Of a stretch of 5,105 bases of DNA, positions 1 to 4,819 are shown piece after piece (the stretch's first letter is position 1; each line of letters starts with the position of its first letter). Made by a program: the position numbers and the translations under genes. Under the pieces are notes generated by a model that worked only from the letters and a program-made list of their open reading frames with translations, did not search any database and was not told the origin of the DNA. The stretch lies in the NCBI GenBank assembly GCA_013042795.1, contig JABDPK010000167.1, forward strand, positions 1 through 5,105, in the 5' to 3' direction. This DNA comes from Saprospiraceae bacterium. Its GTDB lineage: Bacteria > Bacteroidota > Bacteroidia > Chitinophagales > Saprospiraceae.

Positions 1-410
1 GTGAAAGATGCTGATTTTTGACTATCGCTGATCAACTGGACCCTGTCCATAAAATATATGCCATAGCTTATAAGGATAGCATAAAATAATCCAAGTAAAG
101 CACCTCCCAATACTTTGTTGACACCACCTATGTGAATACTCTTCATCAGTTTATCCAGTTTATTGCCAATAAACCTGATTAGAGCCATAACGATGATAAA
201 TGTCAATACAAAACCAAGGACAAAATTGATGGCCGGGTTAATATTAATGGCATTTTGAAGAATATTGATCAGGATAGGAGATAATTTCAAAGCTGCGACG
301 ATGGCTATTATGACAGATAAGGTCGAAAAAACGGTCTTGATCAATCCTTTTGAAAAACCCTGGTAAAAGCCATATGCAATCAGCATTGCGGCCACTAAAT
401 CTATAATCAT
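1..410 (-). CDS. CvpA-family inner-membrane protein (3' end beyond the window)
   Basis: The first 136 residues are visible; the gene continues past the left edge. The product is a small polytopic inner-membrane protein of the CvpA family, named after the E. coli protein needed for colicin V production; the biochemical role of the family is not well defined. Four hydrophobic segments are seen at about residues 2-20, 26-46, 60-80 and 102-121. Early on comes the pattern YGFYQGFSKGLI (13-24), and before the last segment a glycine-rich stretch, GGVNKVLGGALLGL (95-108), which resembles the family's conserved N-x-x-LG-x-x-x-G pattern. The start is the ATG at 410-408; no good Shine-Dalgarno lies upstream, which is usual in Bacteroidota. 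It is divergent from the LolA gene across 187 bases, where I found no convincing Bacteroidota -33/-7 promoter pair. The family assignment is fairly secure; the precise function is not. Confidence 0.85.
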   Translation of the reverse strand, partial: MIIDLVAAMLIAYGFYQGFSKGLIKTVFSTLSVIIAIVAALKLSPILINILQNAININPAINFVLGFVLTFIIVMALIRFIGNKLDKLMKSIHIGGVNKVLGGALLGLFYAILISYGIYFMDRVQLISDSQKSASF

Positions 411-597
411 ATTCCAAAAGTACTTTAAAATCCAGTTTAATTCCAAAGATCATCGTCGAATGCTACTATTGGATGGATATCTGGTTATATCATCATTTAT
501 ATTGAAGAAAATTGCTTTAACAATAGTTTAATTGATGTAAGCTCATATGAAACGTAACTTTTTCACAATTTTGAAGTTCTATTAATAAAGACTTGAT

Positions 598-1257
598 ATG
601 AAATTTACTTTCCTGTTTATATTGCTATTCTCAATTGGATTGAATGCTCAGTCCGCGACAGAGATATCAGATAAGGAATCAATGGCATTGCTGGAAGCTT
701 TAAAAAAGGATTATGACAAGTATAAGGCACACCGAATCGATTTCACACTGGATATTGAATTGCCGGGCGAAGGAAAGGAAAGCCAGTCTGGTTACCTGAT
801 ACAGAACGATGAAAAATTTATACTTGAAATGGAAGCTCAAAAAATTATCTCAAATAACGAAACAGTCTGGGTATACCTGAAAGATATTAATGAGATCCAG
901 ATCAATGATGCTGATTTTGATGAGGATTCAGACTTTATGTCTCCGTCTTCGGTATTTAATATGTACAATTCAGATGAGTTTATTTTTGGCGCTTCCCAGC
1001 ATAACTATATCAAAGGTATAAGCATTACAGAGATAGAAGCCAAACCTACAGATGACTATTCGGAATATTCAAAGGTCAGAATTACTCTTGCACAAAAAAC
1101 CAACGAGTTTTTACAAATGAAAATCTTTTCGAGAGATGGAAGCCGGTATACACTCAATATTGATAAGCACACGAAAGATTACCCGGTAAGTACAGAATTA
1201 TTTGTCCTGGATGAGAGCCAATATGAAGGTGTAACGATAGAGGATTTGAGATTTTAA
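598..1257 (+). CDS. lolA: LolA-type periplasmic outer-membrane lipoprotein carrier
   Basis: A 219-residue exported protein. Residues 1-17 form a signal peptide with a likely signal peptidase I cut at LNA|Q; there is no lipobox cysteine, so a soluble periplasmic protein is expected. The rest reads as the alternating strands of a LolA/LolB half-barrel. It has a 'sGyLIQndeKFiLEM' strand pair around 64-79 and TVWVYLKDINEIQI at about 89-102. The ending is typical for the family: a TLNIDKHTKDYPVSTELF stretch, then DESQYEGVTIEDLRF, matching the usual C-terminal aspartate-leucine-arginine (DLR). LolA carries lipoproteins across the periplasm from LolCDE to the outer membrane. Its length fits the family (about 200 residues). 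The ATG at 598 is preceded by A-rich TAATAAAGA rather than a true Shine-Dalgarno. It is a single gene, divergent from the CvpA-like gene and convergent with the DJ-1-like gene. The family is likely; actual lipoprotein-carrier activity is inferred from homology. Confidence 0.85.
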   Translation: MKFTFLFILLFSIGLNAQSATEISDKESMALLEALKKDYDKYKAHRIDFTLDIELPGEGKESQSGYLIQNDEKFILEMEAQKIISNNETVWVYLKDINEIQINDADFDEDSDFMSPSSVFNMYNSDEFIFGASQHNYIKGISITEIEAKPTDDYSEYSKVRITLAQKTNEFLQMKIFSRDGSRYTLNIDKHTKDYPVSTELFVLDESQYEGVTIEDLRF

Positions 1258-1278
1258 ATTTCAGAATAAAGACCAGGA

Positions 1279-1411
1279 GACGTATAGTTTAAACAACACA
1301 TCTTCAGAGCATACGCAAATACATTTTTCCCCCACGCGTGATTTAAATCACACGCCCCTTTATTTCATTTTCTAATACTTGTTTACCGACGAGTAGTTTA
1401 TATCAAAGGCC
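1279..1411. repeat. Decayed palindrome module (copy 1, three palindromes)
   Basis: Three degenerate relatives of the 24-bp palindromes found at 2228-2779 lie here at 54- and 55-base steps: 1279-1302 (left half GACGTATAGTTT, right half AAACAACACATC), 1333-1356 (CACGCGTGATTT / AAATCACACGCC) and 1388-1411 (GACGAGTAGTTT / ATATCAAAGGCC). The first corresponds to palindrome A and is followed by TTCAG where intact copies have ATCAG. The second corresponds to palindrome B and keeps the perfect 14-bp core GTGATTTAAATCAC. The third matches palindrome A at 17 of 24 positions by hand count and is preceded by AATACTTGTTTACC, like the end of the intact spacers (AATACTTGTACTTCC). The spacers are 30 and 31 bases. 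The copy fills the gap between two convergent genes, so it is not a promoter element here; a role in 3'-end formation is possible, but no clear U-tract follows. Confidence 0.75.
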
Positions 1412-1423
1412 TGAGTTGAGTAT

Positions 1424-2146
1424 TTATTTTTCAATCACAATATGCTTTACCTCATCTAAATCCCAGTCAATAACCAGACCCCCAGCCAATTGATCTGCAA
1501 TTTCTTTTCCATAAAGATATTCACATAAGTACAAAGCTCCATCAAATGAACGTGCGCCACCCGCGGAAGTAATAAACTTGTCATCATGAACAAACATGAC
1601 ATCTTCAATGACATCAAGCGAAGGAAACATATCCTTGTATTTTTCGATATCTGATGGAAATGTTGTAGAACTATAGCCTTCAAGAATACCTGTTGCTGCA
1701 AGTACAAAAGCTCCATCACAATGGGATGTAACATATTGGGCATTATTGGATACTTCGCTCACCCAGGCAAGCATCTCTTTATCTTCAAGATCCGTATCCA
1801 GATGATGTTCAGCACTGGGAATTACCAAAATATCTATCGATGGTACATCATCGGAAATATAACTGTAGTCCGGTAGGATTCTCAATCCTTCAAATGTGGT
1901 GACTACATCCAATGTTCTGGCAACAGTAAAAACGTTCATCGCTTTAATTCCTTCCCTGTATTGCGTATGCTGGAAGATATCATATGGTGCTGTTAACTCT
2001 GTATTATAAACCCCATCCATAATAAGGAATGCGACGTTGTAGCGATCAGGAAGAAGCGGGGGAGCTTCATTTGATAATTGCGAAGACTTATTATTCCCAC
2101 ATGACATGACGAAAATTGACACAACAATTATCAGCAGGTATTTCAT
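1424..2146 (-). CDS. DJ-1/PfpI-family lipoprotein
   Basis: A 240-residue protein of the DJ-1/PfpI (class I glutamine amidotransferase-like) superfamily with a lipoprotein signal. Residues 1-15 are a short hydrophobic signal ending in the lipobox VMSC, so Cys16 should be lipidated. The fold then follows in order: strand NVAFLIMDG (37-45), the family acidic residue Glu50 in TELTAPYDIF, strand DILVIPSAE (105-113), the nucleophile elbow SHCDGAFVLAATGIL with Cys143, and SAGGARSFDGALYLCEYLYG (194-213). The C-terminal AGGLVIDWD resembles AraC-associated and isonitrile-hydratase-like members, but no DNA-binding domain is attached. After the elbow, TTFP (161-164) stands where related members often have TTHW. 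The ATG at 2146 is preferred over an upstream start at 2197, which would put 17 polar residues before the signal peptide. The substrate is unknown; reactive-species or metabolite defence in the envelope is speculation. Palindrome module copy 2 begins 82 bases upstream of the start. Confidence 0.85.
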   Translation of the reverse strand: MKYLLIIVVSIFVMSCGNNKSSQLSNEAPPLLPDRYNVAFLIMDGVYNTELTAPYDIFQHTQYREGIKAMNVFTVARTLDVVTTFEGLRILPDYSYISDDVPSIDILVIPSAEHHLDTDLEDKEMLAWVSEVSNNAQYVTSHCDGAFVLAATGILEGYSSTTFPSDIEKYKDMFPSLDVIEDVMFVHDDKFITSAGGARSFDGALYLCEYLYGKEIADQLAGGLVIDWDLDEVKHIVIEK

Positions 2147-2227
2147 AGGCTTTAAATGAAGGTTTAAGGTACAATATTTAATGCTGCTTAAAGACAAGAT
2201 TGAAATCCTACACGGTATCTTTCACTT

Positions 2228-2307
2228 GACGTGTGGTTTAAACCACACGTCATCAGGACATACATGTAAATACTTGTACTTCCGACGTGTGATTTAAATC
2301 ACACGTC
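2228..2307. repeat. Double-palindrome module, copy 2
   Basis: Palindrome A (2228-2251: GACGTGTGGTTT followed by its exact reverse complement), a 32-base spacer (2252-2283) and palindrome B (2284-2307: GACGTGTGATTT followed by its exact reverse complement). Both palindromes are perfect over 24 bp. A and B differ only at position 9 (G or A) and its partner at position 16 (C or T), so pairing is kept. The spacer holds TACATGTA, and its AGGACA and TGTACT form an imperfect inverted repeat. Palindrome B contains TGTGATTTAAATCACA, which fits the CRP-type consensus TGTGA-N6-TCACA. This is the copy closest to the DJ-1-like gene; the centre of A is about 94 bases upstream of its start codon. Confidence 0.9.
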
Positions 2308-2465
2308 TATGACATGATTTAACTTTTACTCAATATAAAAGAGATGCCAAGCCTGGCAACAAAAGTTAAATGAAAGTATTGAAAAAGTGCCAACGGTTTA
2401 AAGCCTACTATTTAAATGGTAAGAGCCAAGCGGAATATTAAAAATCTAATGATATGTTTTAACTT
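2308..2465. repeat. 158-base linker repeat, copy a (between modules 2 and 3)
   Basis: Exactly as long as the linker at 2544-2701 and alignable to it without gaps, with about 127 of 158 positions identical by hand count. With its module it makes a direct tandem unit of 238 bases. The best-kept part begins CAAGCCTGGCAACAAAAGTT. It holds a 23-codon plus-strand frame (2370-2441) that recurs in the other copy. This copy also has an 11-bp perfect inverted repeat, ATTTAACTTTT (2317-2327) with AAAAGTTAAAT (2361-2371), enclosing a smaller hairpin TGCCA-AGCC-TGGCA (2345-2358). No known function recognised. Confidence 0.85.
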
Positions 2466-2543
2466 GACGTGTGGTTTAAACCACACGTCATCAGTACAAA
2501 AGCAAATACCTGTACTTCCGACGTGTGATTTAAATCACACGTC
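2466..2543. repeat. Double-palindrome module, copy 3
   Basis: Palindrome A at 2466-2489 and palindrome B at 2520-2543, both identical to those of copy 2, around a 30-base spacer (2490-2519). The spacer contains AGTACA and TGTACT as a perfect 6-bp inverted repeat, so three inverted repeats follow one another. A-to-B spacing is 54 bases, about five helical turns. The flanks carry similar words: ATATGTTTTAACTT just left of A and ACATGTTATAACTT just right of B. They could be a duplicated target or simply part of the tandem unit. Confidence 0.9.
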
Positions 2544-2701
2544 TACAACATGTTATAACTTATATTCAGTATTGTAACAAAACCAAGCCTGGCAACAAAA
2601 GTTAAATGAAAGCATTGAAAAAGTGCCTGCGGTTTACAGCGTATTATATAAATGGTAAGAGCCAAGCAGAAAAATAAAAATTTAGTGATTTGTTTTTACA
2701 C
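2544..2701. repeat. 158-base linker repeat, copy b (between modules 3 and 4)
   Basis: Second copy of the linker at 2308-2465, of identical length. Differences cluster in the first 40 bases and near the end, while the middle (about 2584-2673) is near 90% identical by hand count. The 23-codon plus-strand frame is kept (2606-2677), with ten base differences from the other copy and no frameshift. The 11-bp inverted repeat of copy a is reduced here to TAACTT and AAGTTA. With module 3 it makes a 236-base tandem unit. Confidence 0.85.
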
Positions 2702-2779
2702 GACGTGTGGTTTAAACCACACGTCAACAGTACAAAAGCAAATACCTGTACTCCCGACGTGTGATTTAAATCACACGTC
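2702..2779. repeat. Double-palindrome module, copy 4
   Basis: Palindrome A at 2702-2725 and palindrome B at 2756-2779, unchanged from copies 2 and 3, with a 30-base spacer (2726-2755) that differs from the copy 3 spacer at only two positions. The AGTACA / TGTACT inverted repeat is intact. The array ends here: the linker does not follow, and the sequence passes within about 25 bases into the terminator of the neighbouring minus-strand gene. Confidence 0.9.
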
Positions 2780-2802
2780 TATGACAAAAGACACCGATAA
2801 AT

Positions 2803-2840
2803 AAAAAAATAAAAAACCCCTGCTGCTTCCAACAAGGGTT
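2803..2840 (-). terminator. Rho-independent terminator of the minus-strand lipoprotein gene
   Basis: On the minus strand, AACCCTTG (2840-2833) pairs with CAGGGGTT (2822-2815) around a ten-base loop, giving an eight-pair stem with one U-G wobble; in plus-strand RNA the same position would be a C-A mismatch. A long T-rich tract follows on the minus strand only (TTTTTTATTTTTTTAT, 2816-2801). Both facts fix the direction. It lies 68 bases past the stop of the large lipoprotein gene. A second short hairpin, ACCAG / CTGGT, lies just before it at 2843-2860. Confidence 0.85.
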
Positions 2841-2908
2841 AGACCAGATTGTCGCCTGGTAATTTAATTAATTTAAAACCGGTTATGAGTTTATAACAAA
2901 AAACTCAA

Positions 2909-4078
2909 CTATACATTCAGATCATACAAGGCATCCTTGAAGGCCACTTTTAGCTTTTCAGTGGCATCAATGATCATTTCAAAATCATTGGGGAAAGCAA
3001 CAGGTCTGCCTTTCAAACTATTTCTTGATTTGTCACATAGTGCGTTCCTGTTACCCTTGAACTTACTGGTAAAATCATTAAACAGAGCCTCAACTGTTAT
3101 TGGTATTTTCTGGACTACTTTCTTCGAATGAAAGTTATTGAACCTGAGTTCTCCATTAACCAAAGCTGATTTTTTCCTTCGAATTTCTGTGACCTGGGCA
3201 CGTATAGTTCTGAATTTTGGTTTTTTAATATCATTACCCAGGGAATCTTTTTTGACATTTCCTTTTTTATCAAGAACATATCTCCACCCATCTTCAACCT
3301 TTTTGGTATCAGTATGTCTTTCAATGAATTCTCGTTCAGGACTGATATGAAGTTGACGTATGATCAAATTCGCTTTATAGTCAATGTTATTATTATCGAA
3401 TTCCGTAGCATACTCATTCCATAAAGTATTTAGGTCATTGACATAAATATCTTCAAGCATTTCTTCAAGTCTGATTGGAATTACCGAATTGCTTTTATTT
3501 TCAACAGATACAAGAATTCTGTTCTTTCCAAGCTCAACTGCTTTCGCTTTCAAAGCATGTATATCATTAGATCCATTGACATATGATTCTGCATTTTTAA
3601 GATCATTGTATGCTCTTCTCGCTGCTGATTTATCTCCAAGTCTGGCTTTTTCGAGTTCTTCGGTCGCAAGGCTGTAATGATACGCAGTTGCACCTTCAGC
3701 GGCTTTATTAATTATGATATTGGTCTTTACAAACTCAAAATCAGCCTGGTAGCCTTCTTTGCTGATGAGTGGCAAAAATGCAGAAATTCGATTTTGCCGG
3801 TTCTGGATCTTCAAAGCAATATCATGAATTTTGTCCCAATTGGCTGGATTATCGGGACCATCCAATCTTTCGATTAGAGACATTTCATGTCTTGTGATTT
3901 TTGCAAATGCCTCTTCAAGACCTTTTACATACTTGGTTTTTTTGTTCTTCTTGCCAGCTAGTTTTTCTGCAGCAAAGAGAATGGCTTCATCATATTGGCC
4001 CTGATCGACCATTTTTTCTATTGAACGACAAGAGCTTATGAGTACAAGCCCTAATACGATGTAGAGTAAATTTTTCAT
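2909..4078 (-). CDS. Lipoprotein of unknown function with TPR-like N-terminus
   Basis: A 389-residue lipoprotein. Residues 1-16 form a signal peptide ending in the lipobox ISSC, so Cys17 should be acylated, placing the protein in the cell envelope. I do not recognise a named family. The first part (about 18-160) is strongly helical and charged, with a TPR-like first repeat (MVDQGQYDEAILFAAEKLAG, 23-42), a lysine-rich patch (43-52) and an aromatic NPANWDKIHDIA segment (78-88). The second half (about 185-330) looks strand-rich, with a KKGNVKKDSLGNDIKKP stretch (271-287) that is probably a surface loop. A helical tail ends it. It lies downstream of lptC after 183 bases and is followed by a clear terminator. 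The ATG at 4078 is chosen because it puts the signal peptide first; an upstream TTG at 4102 would add eight residues. A scaffold or partner role in the envelope is only a guess. Confidence 0.8.
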   Translation of the reverse strand: MKNLLYIVLGLVLISSCRSIEKMVDQGQYDEAILFAAEKLAGKKNKKTKYVKGLEEAFAKITRHEMSLIERLDGPDNPANWDKIHDIALKIQNRQNRISAFLPLISKEGYQADFEFVKTNIIINKAAEGATAYHYSLATEELEKARLGDKSAARRAYNDLKNAESYVNGSNDIHALKAKAVELGKNRILVSVENKSNSVIPIRLEEMLEDIYVNDLNTLWNEYATEFDNNNIDYKANLIIRQLHISPEREFIERHTDTKKVEDGWRYVLDKKGNVKKDSLGNDIKKPKFRTIRAQVTEIRRKKSALVNGELRFNNFHSKKVVQKIPITVEALFNDFTSKFKGNRNALCDKSRNSLKGRPVAFPNDFEMIIDATEKLKVAFKDALYDLNV

Positions 4079-4261
4079 AAGCAGAAATTTTATGGTGAAC
4101 AATAAATCATTCCTGCTTGAAGACGCCTTTTGCGGTGTTATAAAATCAAATCAGGAATTGATTTATAGGGATGATGGAGACTAAAGCAAGAAAGTAACAC
4201 TTTGAGGGGTACATTAATATGAGTTTAACAAAAGCGTGGCCAAGGTGTTAAAAAGTACTTA

Positions 4262-4819
4262 TTATTTGAGGTCTTTGGTGAGTTCGTCGATATTCTTGAT
4301 ACCTGAAAATTTCCTTTTGATTTCAAAGCGAGAAAATTCCTGGTCGGCTTTGAACCCAAAACCAAAACTAGTATCACCAACAGCAGGTTGGGTAATTTTT
4401 ACAGGCTTGGTCGTATAAATCTCTTCACTTTCTTCATCCCAGACCAATTCATCTGTTTCAAGTTTGTCATCACGGGTATTATAAAGCACGACATTTTCTT
4501 TTACGAAGATCTTTTTTTCTGCATCCTTCCTGATCGCATAGTCAGCCTCAAGCCAGGATTTAGGCTTTTTCCGTTTGTCCAGGAATTCCACGTAAATACC
4601 ATTTGGAAATTCATCATAAGATTCACCACGATGCATATACCTTCTCATCTCATCGCTCTTAATCCTGACCTTCACGATGGCCGAGTCACTATAAAGGATC
4701 TCTACATTTTTGGCAATTTCGACCTTTGCATTTTTATCGGGTATAAGTCTGTTAACATCAGATATATTATTTCCGCAAGAGCACAGTAAGATCAAAAATA
4801 TAGTTCTTAAAACTTTCAT
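4262..4819 (-). CDS. lptC: LptC, LPS-export periplasmic bridge protein, as a lipoprotein
   Basis: A 185-residue protein close in length to E. coli LptC (191). In that system LptC joins the LptB2FG transporter in the inner membrane to the LptA bridge that carries LPS to LptD. Residues 1-14 are a short signal with the lipobox LCSC at 12-15, so the anchor appears to be lipid on Cys15 rather than a transmembrane helix. The LptC-type beta-jellyroll pattern is seen in order: EIAKNVEILYSDSAIVKVRI (34-53), FPNGIYVEFLD (71-81), a WLEADYAI strand (89-96), VKENVVLYNTRDDKLETDELVWD (106-128), EEIYTTKPVKIT (132-143) and GFGFKADQEFSRFEIKRKFSG (153-173). The ATG overlaps the stop codon of the upstream T9SS cargo gene (TAATG, one base shared), which suggests translational coupling. 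No terminator is evident in the 183 bases before the next gene. Confidence 0.9.
   Translation of the reverse strand: MKVLRTIFLILLCSCGNNISDVNRLIPDKNAKVEIAKNVEILYSDSAIVKVRIKSDEMRRYMHRGESYDEFPNGIYVEFLDKRKKPKSWLEADYAIRKDAEKKIFVKENVVLYNTRDDKLETDELVWDEESEEIYTTKPVKITQPAVGDTSFGFGFKADQEFSRFEIKRKFSGIKNIDELTKDLK

Noticed and set aside
244..453. 69-codon minus-strand frame overlapping the CvpA-like start
   Set aside because: It runs in another frame through the CvpA-like coding region; the CvpA-like frame has the expected membrane segments.
566..573. CAATTTTG as a -7 promoter element for the LolA gene
   Set aside because: It matches TAnnTTTG at five of six fixed positions, but no TTG element lies at the right distance upstream, so the match is at chance level.
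1456..1743. 95-codon minus-strand frame inside the DJ-1-like gene
   Set aside because: It overlaps the DJ-1-like coding region in another frame, and its translation shows no recognisable domain, whereas the main frame has all family motifs.
2228..2307. Palindromes as intrinsic terminators
   Set aside because: No T-tract follows any intact palindrome on either strand, and the neighbouring lipoprotein gene already has a proper terminator at 2803-2840.
2317..2371. Integron attC-like site (ATTTAAC ... GTTAAAT fits RYYYAAC / GTTRRRY)
   Set aside because: The arms are not kept in the other linker, the two candidate cassettes are copies of each other, and no integrase or cassette series is seen.
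2228..2779. CRISPR array (24-base repeats with 30-32 base spacers)
   Set aside because: The spacers are related to each other and end in the same words, the two repeats of a module differ in a fixed way, modules are separated by 158-base linkers, and no cas gene is present.
2228..2779. REP/BIME elements of the RAYT type
   Set aside because: The palindromes lack the tetranucleotide-plus-bulged-hairpin form of REPs, and no RAYT transposase is in the window.
2937..3877. Several plus-strand frames of 62-70 codons opposite the large lipoprotein gene
   Set aside because: They are antisense to a well-supported gene, have no family features, and are expected by chance opposite an AT-rich coding sequence.
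4148..4164. Short inverted repeat AAATCA / TGATTT between lptC and the large lipoprotein gene
   Set aside because: Six base pairs in an AT-rich gap with no T-tract or further support; expected by chance.
4388..4789. 133-codon plus-strand frame opposite lptC
   Set aside because: It is antisense to a clear LptC gene, and its translation looks like a reversed coding shadow with no recognisable domain.
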